Below are positions 53,955 through 63,752 of a stretch of DNA of 64,000 nt, piece after piece. The stretch is from the NCBI RefSeq assembly GCF_013201935.1, contig NZ_CP053833.1, forward strand, positions 496,001 to 560,000, written 5' to 3'. Position 1 is the stretch's first letter. The number at the start of each line of letters is the position of its first letter. The position numbers were made by a program, and so were the translations under genes. The DNA is from Arcobacter cloacae (GTDB lineage Bacteria; Campylobacterota; Campylobacteria; Campylobacterales; Arcobacteraceae). The notes below the pieces were generated by a model that saw only the letters and a program-made list of their open reading frames with translations, did no database searches and was not told the origin of the DNA.

Positions 53955-54665
53955 ATGGAAAAACAACAAAAAATTGTATCAATGTTCAATGATATCGCAG
54001 GAACTTATGATGTTGCAAATAGGGTTTTATCAATGGGAATTGATAAATCTTGGAGAAATAAAGCTTGTAATAAAACTTTTGAATTATATGGTCAAAAATC
54101 AATAGAAAAAATAGTTGATGTTGCTTGTGGAACAGGAGATATGATTCTATTTTGGGAAAAAGTAGCTCGTGAAAATTCAATTGAAATAAAAAATATTATT
54201 GGAATTGACCCAAGTGTTGGAATGATGGAAGTAGGAAAAAAGAAACTTCCTCATGTTGAATTTATAGAAGCAGGAGCAGCTTCAATGCCTCTTGAAAGTG
54301 AATCTACAGATATTATTTCTATATCTTATGGAATTAGAAATGTTGTTCAAAGACAAGAAGCATTTCATGAATTTGCAAGAGTTCTAAAAAAAGATGGATT
54401 AGTTGTAATAAATGAATTTACAAAAAATAAAAAAGAGAAGTTGCTTGACCATTTAACAGATTTTTATATGAATAAAATTTTACCAGTTTTAGGTGGATTG
54501 ATTTCAAAAAATAAAAAAGCTTATACATATTTACCAAACTCAATTGATGAATTTTTAACAACTGAAAATTTATGTAAAGAGTTAAAAAATGCTGGTCTTG
54601 AGCCAATTCATGTTAAAGCTTTTTCTATGAATATATCAACTTTAATAATCGCTAAAAAATTGTAG
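53955..54665 (+). CDS. ubiE: Demethylmenaquinone/ubiquinone C-methyltransferase UbiE family
   Basis: 236 residues of class I SAM methyltransferase: MFNDIAGTYDVANRVLSMG at the start, motif I VDVACGTGDMI (~55-65), GIDPSVGMM (~83), and ISISYGIRNVVQRQEAFHE (~118), typical of UbiE/MenG. It adds the ring methyl to the respiratory quinone. Campylobacterota usually make menaquinone by the futalosine route, which still ends with such a methyltransferase. It lies 25 bases after the tail-anchored protein gene. Confidence 0.92.
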   Translation: MEKQQKIVSMFNDIAGTYDVANRVLSMGIDKSWRNKACNKTFELYGQKSIEKIVDVACGTGDMILFWEKVARENSIEIKNIIGIDPSVGMMEVGKKKLPHVEFIEAGAASMPLESESTDIISISYGIRNVVQRQEAFHEFARVLKKDGLVVINEFTKNKKEKLLDHLTDFYMNKILPVLGGLISKNKKAYTYLPNSIDEFLTTENLCKELKNAGLEPIHVKAFSMNISTLIIAKKL

Positions 54666-54683
54666 TTTTTAGCACTAATTAAT

Positions 54684-55937
54684 ATGAATAAACCAATTTC
54701 CGTATCAACACTTAATGTTCAAATAAAATCCCTTTTAGAAACTACTTTTATTCAAGTTTATGTGGAGGGTGAAATTTCAAATATTACCCATCATAGTTCA
54801 GGACATATCTATTTTTCAATAAAAGATGAGAGTTCAACCCTTTCTTGTGTAATGTTCAAAGGAAATACAAAATATTTAAAGTTTCAACTTGAAAATGGTT
54901 TAAAAGTTGTAATTACTGGAAATATCACAGTTTATGCACCAAGGGGAAATTATCAACTTTTATGCAATAAAATTGAACCTTCAGGTCAAGGAGCTTTAGC
55001 ATTTGCATTTGAGCAATTAAAAAATAAACTAGAAGCAAAGGGTTATTTCGATGGTAATTATAAGCAACCCCTTCCTAAATATCCAAAAAAAATCGCATTA
55101 GTTACTTCTCCTACAGGTGCAGCAATTGAAGATATGAAAAAAGTTGCAAGTCATAGATGGCCTTTAACTAGATTTATTTTAGTTCCTACTTTAGTTCAAG
55201 GTGAAGGTGCTGCTTTTGATATAGTTAATTCTATAAAATATGCAGATAAATTAGGTTGTGATATTATGATTGTAGGTCGAGGTGGTGGAAGTATTGAAGA
55301 CTTATGGGCATTTAATGAAGAAATTGTTGCAAATGCAATACATGAAGCAAAAACGCCAATAATTTCAGCCGTTGGACATGAAATAGATTATATGATTTCT
55401 GATTTTGTGGCTGATATAAGAGCTGCAACACCATCAAATGCTATAGAAATAGCATTACCAGATATAAATGAACATAGAATTTATTTGGACTCTTTAGTAA
55501 ATGAGTATAATAATCGAATGAAAAATATACTTTTTAATAAAGAACAAGAACTTTTAAATATGAAAAGATTGTTTGAGCAAAACTCAATAGAGACAAAATT
55601 TAGATTTATTCAAACAGAAATAAATCTTTTAAAATCATCTTTTAAAACAGATTTATCACAAAAAATTTTAAGTTCTCAAAATGAGTTGAGTTTATTAAAA
55701 AGTAGTATGAAAAATAGTTTTTCAGCATTTTTACTAAAAACACAAAACCAAATTGATTTATTAAAATCAAATTTTGAATTAAATCATCCAGATAAAAAAA
55801 ATAAAAATGGATTTGTACAAATCTCCAAGGATAATAAAATAATTTCTTTAGAAGAGTTACAAATAGGAGACAAAATAGAATTACAAACACCAAAATATAT
55901 TGCTAGCTGTACTTTAAATAGCTTAGAACAACAATAG
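54684..55937 (+). CDS. xseA: Exodeoxyribonuclease VII large subunit
   Basis: 417 residues. The N-terminal OB-fold (VYVEGEISNITHHSSGHIYF) binds single-stranded DNA. The catalytic domain includes ALVTSPTGAAIEDM (~134), MIVGRGGGSIEDLWAFN (~195) and SAVGHEIDYMISDFVAD (~228). A long coiled-coil region follows to the C-terminus. With the small subunit XseB (not in this window) it degrades single-stranded DNA from either end. It follows ubiE by 18 bases. Confidence 0.94.
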   Translation: MNKPISVSTLNVQIKSLLETTFIQVYVEGEISNITHHSSGHIYFSIKDESSTLSCVMFKGNTKYLKFQLENGLKVVITGNITVYAPRGNYQLLCNKIEPSGQGALAFAFEQLKNKLEAKGYFDGNYKQPLPKYPKKIALVTSPTGAAIEDMKKVASHRWPLTRFILVPTLVQGEGAAFDIVNSIKYADKLGCDIMIVGRGGGSIEDLWAFNEEIVANAIHEAKTPIISAVGHEIDYMISDFVADIRAATPSNAIEIALPDINEHRIYLDSLVNEYNNRMKNILFNKEQELLNMKRLFEQNSIETKFRFIQTEINLLKSSFKTDLSQKILSSQNELSLLKSSMKNSFSAFLLKTQNQIDLLKSNFELNHPDKKNKNGFVQISKDNKIISLEELQIGDKIELQTPKYIASCTLNSLEQQ

Positions 55938-56009
55938 AGTTTAAGTTTAGTGTAGGTAGAATAATAAAAAACTAGCAAAATAAAAAGAGTTAAATTAAAA
56001 GGAATATTT

Positions 56010-56489
56010 ATGGAAAGCAATGACAATAAAGTTATAGATTACGCAAATACAAGTGAGTTTATGACATTTGAATTAGGTGCAATGAAATATGCTATAGAAT
56101 TACCTAAAATAAGAGAAATATTGACATATCCTGATAATATTACTCCTCTTCCAAATACTTCTAAGTGGGTTAAAGGATTGATAAATCTAAGAGGTGAAGT
56201 TGTTCCAATTTTAGATATTAGAATTAAATTTAACACAGGTCCTGGAACTTATGATGAAAATACTTCTGTAATTGCTGTAATTACTGAAGATAAAAGAATG
56301 ATAGGAATTATTGTTGATTTAGTTGATGATGTTCAAAGATTAGATACAAGTATGTTGGCACCTGTTTCTGAAATGGGTTCAGCAATTCCAGCTAAATACT
56401 TAAAGGGTTATGTAAGATTAGATAATAATCAAATGCTTGTTGTTATGGATATTGAGCGAGTTGTAGCAAAAGAAGAGTTAAAAGATTAA
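56010..56489 (+). CDS. cheW: CheW-like chemotaxis coupling protein
   Basis: 159 residues forming one CheW domain: EFMTFELGAMKYAIELPKIR, then PNTSKWVKGLINLRGEVVPI (the receptor/kinase-binding face), RIKFN, and IIVDLVDDVQRL near the end. It couples chemoreceptors to CheA. It is not beside a cheA here. It lies 12 bases before a response-regulator/PAS gene, so a separate coupling role with that protein is possible. AAAAGGAATA precedes the ATG. Confidence 0.92.
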   Translation: MESNDNKVIDYANTSEFMTFELGAMKYAIELPKIREILTYPDNITPLPNTSKWVKGLINLRGEVVPILDIRIKFNTGPGTYDENTSVIAVITEDKRMIGIIVDLVDDVQRLDTSMLAPVSEMGSAIPAKYLKGYVRLDNNQMLVVMDIERVVAKEELKD

Positions 56490-56501
56490 GAATTAACTTT
56501 T

Positions 56502-57854
56502 ATGAGTATAGATAAAAATTTACTAAAAAGATTAACTTTATTATATGTAGAAGATGATGATACGATAAGAAGTGAATTAACTGATTTATTAGGTAATTTT
56601 TTTAAAAAAGTATTTTCATCAAAAGACGGTAAAGAAGGTCTTAGAACTTTTTTAGAGAATGAAGATGAAATTAATATCATATTAACAGATATAAATATGC
56701 CTGTTTTAAATGGTATTGAAATGATTAGAAAAATTCGTGGAGTAAACGAAAAAGTTCCTATAATATTTGCAACAGCTTATTCAGATAATGAATTTTTAGC
56801 TGAAGCAATAAAATTAAAAGTAAGAGAATATATAGTAAAACCTATTGATATTAGAAACTTACTTTCCTTAATGAATGAAATTGCATCAAATTTATACCAA
56901 GAATTTTTATTAAAACAACAACAAGATGAACTAGCAAAATATAAAGAGATCCTTGATAGTAATAATATTGTTATAAAAACAGATGTTCATCTTAATATAA
57001 CTTATGTAAATGAACTTTTTTGTCAAATTTCAGGATTCCAAAAAGATGAATTACTTGGTAAAGAGTTTAAATATCTTAAATATCCAGATGTTGCAAATGA
57101 TATTTATACAAATTTATATGCAAGGGTTTTAAATAATAAATCTTGGCAAGGTAAATTAAAAAATATCAAAAAAGATGGAACTTTTTACAACACAGATGCT
57201 TATGTTATTCCTACTTTAGATGATACAGGAGAGATGACAGGAGTTATTTCTATTCAAAAAGATATTACTGAAGAACTCAATAAAAAAAGAGAAATACAAT
57301 TAGCATTAATGAGAGAAAAAAGTGATATTTATATAAGAAGTAAAGAGGGTAGTTTAGAACAAAATTTAGTAATAAATGATTTAAAAAATAGGCTTGAAGC
57401 TACCCAGTTAGAATTAGACCAAGCTATAAAAAATTTAGATAAGTACATTTATAGTAATGAAAAATATAGATTAGAAAATAAAAATTTAAAAACAGAAATA
57501 GGTTTATATAAAAAAAATTCAAATACAAGTATTGCTTTTAAACTTTCAAAAGAGAGTAGTGATTTAAGATTAGAAGTTAAGAAATTAAAAGAAAAATTAA
57601 CTTCATTAGAACAAAATGATGAAAAAAGATTTGTTCAATTGAAAATTAATTATGAAGAAAAAATTACAGAACTTGAAGAAAAAATTGCAGAATTAACAGA
57701 ACAGTTAGACTCTGTTCAATCTGATGATGTTCTTTTACAAAAACTTGAATATTGGAAAGATAAGGCAAAAGAAGAGACTCAAAGATTAGAGAATCTTGAA
57801 AAACAAATAATTGCTTTTGCAGATAAAAATCTTCTGACAAAAATTTTTGGCTAA
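56502..57854 (+). CDS. Response regulator with PAS domain and long coiled coil, no enzymatic output
   Basis: 450 residues. The receiver (1-125) has EDDD (~17-20), phospho-Asp in ILTDINMPVLNG (~64), Thr in FATAYS and Lys in IVKPID (~113). A PAS domain follows (~145-265, NELFCQISGFQKDELLGK). The remainder, about 185 residues, is nearly continuous coiled coil (for example KLKEKLTSLEQNDEKR). No GGDEF, EAL, kinase or DNA-binding domain is present, so its output must be protein contact. The cheW gene next door suggests a tie to chemotaxis or to cell-pole organisation. Confidence 0.85.
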   Translation: MSIDKNLLKRLTLLYVEDDDTIRSELTDLLGNFFKKVFSSKDGKEGLRTFLENEDEINIILTDINMPVLNGIEMIRKIRGVNEKVPIIFATAYSDNEFLAEAIKLKVREYIVKPIDIRNLLSLMNEIASNLYQEFLLKQQQDELAKYKEILDSNNIVIKTDVHLNITYVNELFCQISGFQKDELLGKEFKYLKYPDVANDIYTNLYARVLNNKSWQGKLKNIKKDGTFYNTDAYVIPTLDDTGEMTGVISIQKDITEELNKKREIQLALMREKSDIYIRSKEGSLEQNLVINDLKNRLEATQLELDQAIKNLDKYIYSNEKYRLENKNLKTEIGLYKKNSNTSIAFKLSKESSDLRLEVKKLKEKLTSLEQNDEKRFVQLKINYEEKITELEEKIAELTEQLDSVQSDDVLLQKLEYWKDKAKEETQRLENLEKQIIAFADKNLLTKIFG

Positions 57855-57885
57855 ATAAATCAAGAAAAATCTTGATTTATTCTTT
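57854..57885. terminator. Bidirectional terminator, RR-PAS gene / cyclophilin gene
   Basis: AATAAATCAAGA pairs perfectly with TCTTGATTTATT around AAAA, followed by CTTTT on the plus strand. The cyclophilin stop codon lies in the right arm. Confidence 0.8.
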
Positions 57886-58410
57886 TATAGAAATAGAGAT
57901 AATTTTAACATCTTCTAAAGGTTTATCCCCTCTATATTTACCGTTTGTTTCAACAGCTTCTATTTTTTTTACAATATCAAATCCTTCAGTTACATAACCA
58001 AAAATTGTATGTCTTCCATTTAGCCAATAAGTAGGAACAGTTGTTATAAAAAATTGACTACTATTAGTATTTGGACCTTTATTTGCCATTGCTAAAATTC
58101 CTGCTTTATCAAAAACAGCATTTGGAGCAAATTCATCATCAAAAGGTTTATTCCAAATTGATTCTCCACCAGCTCCTGTTCCTGTAGGATCTCCACCTTG
58201 AATCATAAAGTTTTTTATAACTCTATGAAAAATTAATCCATTATAATAACCATTTTTTGCATGTGTAACAAAGTTTTCAACAGCCTTTGGTGCTAAATCT
58301 GGTCTTAATTCAATTTGAATATTTCCTTTTGTTGTTTCAAATAAAGCAACAGGATTTGATGCTTCTAAAAGTAACATAAAAGAGCAAATTAAAATTAAAA
58401 TTTTTTTCAT
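57877..58410 (-). CDS. Periplasmic cyclophilin-type peptidyl-prolyl isomerase
   Basis: 177 residues. A signal peptide (MKKILILICSFMLLLEAS, ~18) precedes a compact cyclophilin domain: FHRVIKNFMIQGGDPTGTG (~60), MANKGPNTNSSQFFITT (~108) and LNGRHTIFGYV (~130). The catalytic Arg and Phe-Met-Gln residues are present. It assists folding of exported proteins. It is convergent with the regulator gene and shares its terminator. Confidence 0.92.
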   Translation of the reverse strand: MKKILILICSFMLLLEASNPVALFETTKGNIQIELRPDLAPKAVENFVTHAKNGYYNGLIFHRVIKNFMIQGGDPTGTGAGGESIWNKPFDDEFAPNAVFDKAGILAMANKGPNTNSSQFFITTVPTYWLNGRHTIFGYVTEGFDIVKKIEAVETNGKYRGDKPLEDVKIISISIKE

Positions 58411-58554
58411 TTAATTCCTTTTTTTAGTATTTGTGAATTTAGTATATTATATATGCTTTGAAAAAATGATAAAAGAAATATTTTATTAAAATTTAAAAAA
58501 AAAGTGTTAGAATTCCCCAAATTATTATAAAATGTATTTAAAAAAGGAAAATCA

Positions 58555-58917
58555 ATGGAAATGCCAACTTTACCACAACCTACATTTTATATATTTAAGT
58601 GCGAACAAAGTTCACCTCCTGGAATGCCAAAACCTTCATGTGTGAATGAAAATAGTAGAGATTTATTTAATCACACTATGCAGACTTTGATGAAAAATGG
58701 AGTTATGGGACCTGTACAACTTGTAAGAACTTCTTGTCTTGGTAGATGTCAAATGGGTCCATTGATGTTAGTTGAACCTGGACATTATATGTATGCACAG
58801 TTATCTAAGGAAAAAATAGATAAAATAGTAGAAGAACATATATTAGGTGGAAAGCCCGTAGAAGAGTATTTAATACCATCTTCTTATTGGGGTGAACCTG
58901 TAAATTTAGTAAAATAA
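58555..58917 (+). CDS. [2Fe-2S] thioredoxin-like ferredoxin
   Basis: 120 residues with the four cluster cysteines C16, C29, C61 and C65 (FKCEQ, KPSCV, TSCLGRC). This spacing is typical of thioredoxin-fold [2Fe-2S] proteins such as the NuoE C-terminal domain and shethna-type ferredoxins. [20 protein letters not shown] is the core motif. It is probably a small electron carrier; partners are not evident. It heads a run to ispA with gaps of only a few bases (14 bases to panD). Confidence 0.85.
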   Translation: MEMPTLPQPTFYIFKCEQSSPPGMPKPSCVNENSRDLFNHTMQTLMKNGVMGPVQLVRTSCLGRCQMGPLMLVEPGHYMYAQLSKEKIDKIVEEHILGGKPVEEYLIPSSYWGEPVNLVK

Positions 58918-58931
58918 AAAGGGATTTATAT

Positions 58932-59315
58932 ATGACATTTGATATGCTATATTGTAAGATTCATAGAGCAACAGTAACTGATGCAAATTTGAATTACGTT
59001 GGTTCAATTACAATAGATGAAGATTTAATGAATGCAGCAAATTTGATGGTTGGTCAAAAAGTTGATATTGTAAATATTAATAATGGTGAAAGATTCCAAA
59101 CTTACGTTATAAAAGGGAAAGCTGGTTCTAAAGATATGTGTCTAAATGGAGCTGCAGCTAGAAAAGTGGAAATTGGTGATAAAATAATTGTAATAGCATA
59201 TGCAAGTTATAGCCCAGCAGAATTAGAAAATTATAAACCTACAGTTGTTTTGGTTGATGATAAAAACAATATAGAGTTAATAACTAATGAATTAGTAGGA
59301 AGTGACAATGTTTGA
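58932..59315 (+). CDS. panD: Aspartate 1-decarboxylase
   Basis: Makes beta-alanine for pantothenate and coenzyme A. The proenzyme cuts itself between G24 and S25 (NYVGSITID) to form the pyruvoyl group. [13 protein letters not shown] precedes the cut, and the family block NGAARK-like [20 protein letters not shown] follows. Its 127 residues are standard. Its stop overlaps the ybaB start by 8 bases. Confidence 0.95.
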   Translation: MTFDMLYCKIHRATVTDANLNYVGSITIDEDLMNAANLMVGQKVDIVNINNGERFQTYVIKGKAGSKDMCLNGAAARKVEIGDKIIVIAYASYSPAELENYKPTVVLVDDKNNIELITNELVGSDNV

Positions 59316-59628
59316 TGGTATTGATTTAAAAAATTTAAATTTAGGTGATATGTTAAATCAGTTTCAAGATATGGCAAAAAATGCTAAAGATGAAAATGCG
59401 TCTAAAATATTTACTTCAAAAGCTGGTGGTGGAATGATTGAAATTTCAATCAATGGAAATTCAGAAGTAATAGATTTAAAAATTGACGATTCATTACTTG
59501 AAGATAAGGATTCTTTACAAATTTTGTTAATTTCATGTATGAATGATGTTATAAAACAAAGTGATGAAAATAAAAAAATGATGGCAATGAATTTAATGGG
59601 TGGATTTGGCTCTTTTGGTCAAAAATAA
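59308..59628 (+). CDS. ybaB: YbaB/EbfC family nucleoid-associated protein
   Basis: 106 residues from ATG 59308; a GTG two codons earlier is possible but less likely. An N-terminal helical arm ([15 protein letters not shown]) is followed by a [20 protein letters not shown] strand region and a C-terminal helix. YbaB proteins bind DNA as dimers. Usually they sit beside dnaX and recR; here the gene lies between panD and ispA. Confidence 0.82.
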   Translation: MFDGIDLKNLNLGDMLNQFQDMAKNAKDENASKIFTSKAGGGMIEISINGNSEVIDLKIDDSLLEDKDSLQILLISCMNDVIKQSDENKKMMAMNLMGGFGSFGQK

Positions 59629-59631
59629 TTT

Positions 59632-60492
59632 ATGAAAAATTTATTAAACTCTTTTGAGGATTATTTATTAAATAATCTTCCTTTATCAAATACTTTTCAT
59701 CCAAATTTCCAAAACGCATTAGGTGATATGTTAAAAGCAGGTGGAAAAAGATTTAGACCAATGCTTTTACTTTCAGTTATCAAATCAAATAAATCTTTAC
59801 TTATTCCTAATTCTATGCCAGTAGCTTTAGGAATAGAGTTTTTACATACATACTCTTTAATTCATGATGATTTACCAGCTATGGATAATGCTGATTTAAG
59901 AAGAGGTTTTCAAACCTTACATAAAAAATATGATGAAGTGACAGCTATTTTAGTTGGAGATGCACTAAATACAGAAGCTTTTAATTTAATTTCGAATGCT
60001 TCTTTATCAAATGATATAAAAATTGATTTAATTAAATGTTTAGCTTCTAATGGTGGAATTGATGGTATGATAATTGGTCAAGCTATTGATTGTTTTTTTG
60101 AAAATAAAAAATTAGAATTAAGTCAATTAGAATTTTTACATATTCATAAAACTGCTAAATTAATTGCTGCAAGTCTAAAAATGGGTGCAATAATTAGTGA
60201 ATATGATTTGCAAACACAAGAAAAATTATATAATTTTGGAATTGATTTAGGATTACTTTTTCAAATTCAAGATGATATTATAGATGAAACTTTAAGTAGT
60301 GAAGAAGCTGGTAAAACTACAAAAAATGATAATTCTAAAAACTCTTTTGTGAATTTACTAGGACTAGAAGGTGCAAAAGAAAGTGCTAATAAATTAGCAG
60401 ATAAATGTAAAAAGAGTTTAAACTCTTTTGATAGTAAGTTAAAAAACTCTTTAGAAGAGTTACTTTTGAGCTACATAAATAGACATAATTAA
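59632..60492 (+). CDS. ispA: Farnesyl/geranyl diphosphate synthase
   Basis: 286 residues. The first aspartate motif HDDLPAMDNADLRRG lies near 83-97 and the second QIQDDIIDETLS near 217. The two residues between the Asp pairs of the first motif (LPAM, DDx4D) are typical of bacterial farnesyl synthases. GGKRFRPMLLLS and LHTYSLIHDD are also present. It supplies the precursor for the longer synthase at 3830. It starts three bases after ybaB. Confidence 0.9.
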   Translation: MKNLLNSFEDYLLNNLPLSNTFHPNFQNALGDMLKAGGKRFRPMLLLSVIKSNKSLLIPNSMPVALGIEFLHTYSLIHDDLPAMDNADLRRGFQTLHKKYDEVTAILVGDALNTEAFNLISNASLSNDIKIDLIKCLASNGGIDGMIIGQAIDCFFENKKLELSQLEFLHIHKTAKLIAASLKMGAIISEYDLQTQEKLYNFGIDLGLLFQIQDDIIDETLSSEEAGKTTKNDNSKNSFVNLLGLEGAKESANKLADKCKKSLNSFDSKLKNSLEELLLSYINRHN

Positions 60493-60531
60493 ATTTTCAA
60501 CAAAACTCTTAGTCAAATTAACTCAAATCTC

Positions 60532-60587
60532 TTGACAATTATTGAAAAATTTTATAAAATTTAGCACTTAGAAATTTAGAGTGCTAA
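60532..60587 (+). promoter_or_regulatory. groESL promoter with CIRCE operator
   Basis: TTGACA (60532-60537) and TAAAAT (60555-60560, 17-bp spacer) form a good promoter. TTAGCACTT (60561-60569), nine bases and GAGTGCTAA (60579-60587) form a CIRCE element with one mismatch. HrcA repressor should bind here, right at the transcription start, and release on heat shock. Confidence 0.9.
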
Positions 60588-60633
60588 ATTCTAAGTTTTA
60601 GCAGAAATATTAATTTTTATAAAAGGACGTATC

Positions 60634-60891
60634 ATGAATTTTAGACCACTAGGAAAAAGAGTACTAGTTCAAAGAACACAAGCAGAAGAAAAAACTGCAA
60701 GCGGAATTATTTTAGTTGATTCAGCAAAGCAAAAACCAAATACTGCTGAAGTTAAAGCAATTGGTTCAGAAGTAACTGAATTAAAAGTTGGTGATACAAT
60801 TGTTTTTGAACAATATAGAGGAACGGAGTTTACTTTAGATGGTGAAGATTATTTAGTATTAGAAATTGAAAATATAATTGGTGTTTTATAA
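60634..60891 (+). CDS. groES: Co-chaperonin GroES
   Basis: 85 residues. It forms the heptameric lid of the GroEL chamber. NFRPLGKRVLVQR starts the chain, the mobile loop EEKTASGIILVDSAKQKP lies near 19-36, and YRGTEFTLDGEDYLVL closes it. AAAGGAC precedes the ATG. It is the first gene of the CIRCE-controlled operon. Confidence 0.97.
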   Translation: MNFRPLGKRVLVQRTQAEEKTASGIILVDSAKQKPNTAEVKAIGSEVTELKVGDTIVFEQYRGTEFTLDGEDYLVLEIENIIGVL

Positions 60892-60907
60892 GATTTTTAA
60901 ATCTTAA

Positions 60908-62575
<1,668 letters not shown>

Positions 62576-62599
62576 TAATATAATTTTATATCAAAAGTG

Positions 62600-62632
62600 A
62601 AAAGGGAAGTTCAAAGAACTTCCCTTTTTTTA
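62600..62632 (+). terminator. Rho-independent terminator of groESL
   Basis: AAAAGGGAAGTTC pairs with GAACTTCCCTTTT around AAA, and more T residues follow. On the minus strand the T-run is shorter, so it could also stop minus-strand transcripts weakly. Confidence 0.92.
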
Positions 62633-62636
62633 TTAT

Positions 62637-62663
62637 TTTATAGAAAGAACTTCTTTCTATAAA
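62637..62663. repeat. 11-bp hairpin just after the groESL terminator
   Basis: TTTATAGAAAG pairs perfectly with CTTTCTATAAA around AACTT. For a minus-strand transcript it would lie just after the micro-ORF and just before the groESL terminator. Confidence 0.55.
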
Positions 62664-62691
62664 GCTTATTTGTAAATAAACTTAAAGTCAT

Positions 62692-62771
62692 TTAACAGTT
62701 TGTAACAATCCTAAATCGAGAAATTAAATCCATTAACACCTCCAATTGTTTTAGATAACGTAATTATAACA
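62692..62771 (-). ncRNA. Minus-strand micro-unit: extended -10 promoter, strong SD and a 13-codon ORF
   Basis: Read on the minus strand, an extended -10 (TGT then TATAAT, 62771-62763) is followed about 20 bases on by GGAGG (62743-62739). Five bases later is an ATG (62733) opening the frame MDLISRFRIVTNC, which stops at 62692. Two hairpins (62663-62637 and 62632-62600) follow. No minus-strand gene lies downstream, so the transcript would be about 120-160 nt. It could be a small RNA, a dual-function RNA or an orphan leader peptide. The peptide ends in Cys and has two Arg, but a regulatory link is speculation. Confidence 0.4.
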
Positions 62772-62894
62772 TCATTTAAAATTAAAATAAACTGAATTTA
62801 TAATAAATAAATTAAAAATATTATTTTCTATAAAAAAGATTAAATTATTTACTAAGTTTGGATAAAATATAAAAAACAAATAAAAAGAGATAAA

Positions 62895-63668
62895 ATGAAA
62901 AAAGATTTAATAAAAATAATAAAAAAAGCTGGAAAGATTTTAAGAAAAGGCTATTACTCAAATAAAGAGGTAAGTTTAAAAGCAAAAAAAGATCTAGTAA
63001 CAAAATATGATGTGGCAGTTGAAGAGTATTTAAAAAAGAAATTTTCAAAAAAATTTAAAGAGTTTAATATAATCGCTGAAGAGTCTGATAATAGTTCAGT
63101 TGAATTTAATAATTCAATAATAATCGATCCAATTGATGGAACAACAAATTTTGTAAATGGTGTTCCTCATACTGCTATTTCAGTTGGAGTTTATAAAGAT
63201 AAAAAACCATATTTAGCAGTTGTTTATAATCCAATTTTAGATGAATTATATGAAGCTAAAATTGGATGTGGTGCTTATTTAAATGGAAAAAAATTAGAAG
63301 TGTCAAAAGAAGAAAATTTTCAAAAAGCACTTATTGCAACAGGTTTCCCATATTCAAGTGGAACAAACAATGATGATTTAGATGATGTAATAAAAAAAAT
63401 AAAAGATATTTTACCTTTATGTCAAGATATCAGAAGATTAGGAAGTGCATCTATTGATTTATGTATGGTTGCAAAGGGTGTTTTTGAAGGATATTATGAA
63501 ATGAACTTAAAAGCTTGGGATGTTAGTGCTGGAATTTTAATACTTACAGAAGCAGGTGGAAAAATCACAAATATAGAAGGTGTAGATTATAAACTTTTTG
63601 AAGATAAATATATTGTTGCTTCAAATAGCAAAATACACGAAGAATTTATTAAAAATTTAAATTTATAA
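62895..63668 (+). CDS. suhB: Inositol-monophosphatase family protein
   Basis: 257 residues of the lithium-sensitive Mg-dependent phosphatase fold. IIAEESDNSS gives the metal-binding Glu, IIDPIDGTTNFVNGVPH (~77-93) is the main signature, and KAWDVSAGILILTEAGG (~209) is the second. Members act on inositol phosphates, on 3'-phosphoadenosine phosphate, or as SuhB in rRNA transcription. The family is clear but the substrate is not. A leading Lys-rich helix is unremarkable. It stands alone between groEL and glmS. Confidence 0.85.
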   Translation: MKKDLIKIIKKAGKILRKGYYSNKEVSLKAKKDLVTKYDVAVEEYLKKKFSKKFKEFNIIAEESDNSSVEFNNSIIIDPIDGTTNFVNGVPHTAISVGVYKDKKPYLAVVYNPILDELYEAKIGCGAYLNGKKLEVSKEENFQKALIATGFPYSSGTNNDDLDDVIKKIKDILPLCQDIRRLGSASIDLCMVAKGVFEGYYEMNLKAWDVSAGILILTEAGGKITNIEGVDYKLFEDKYIVASNSKIHEEFIKNLNL

Positions 63669-63713
63669 AATAATCAAAAAAGTTAGAAAAGGGCAGATTT
63701 AGTTATTATTAAA

Positions 63714-63719
63714 TATAAT
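63714..63719 (+). promoter_or_regulatory. -10 box of glmS
   Basis: TATAAT lies 34 bases before the glmS ATG. The 84-bp gap is too short for a glmS ribozyme, and no ribozyme-like structure is seen. Confidence 0.45.
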
Positions 63720-63752
63720 AATTACTTTAAAATAAGAATAAGAGGTTTTTTT

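Larger units (their letters stand above)
62576..62894. other. 319-bp groEL-suhB gap
   Basis: The only stretch of more than 300 bases without a long gene. It holds the groESL terminator, a second hairpin, the minus-strand micro-unit and, towards suhB, a plain AT-rich region with several weak TATA-like boxes. I see no tRNA or riboswitch in it. Confidence 0.7.

Noticed and set aside
63669-63752. glmS ribozyme or riboswitch before glmS
   Set aside because: The gap is only 84 bp with a simple promoter and no recognisable ribozyme core.
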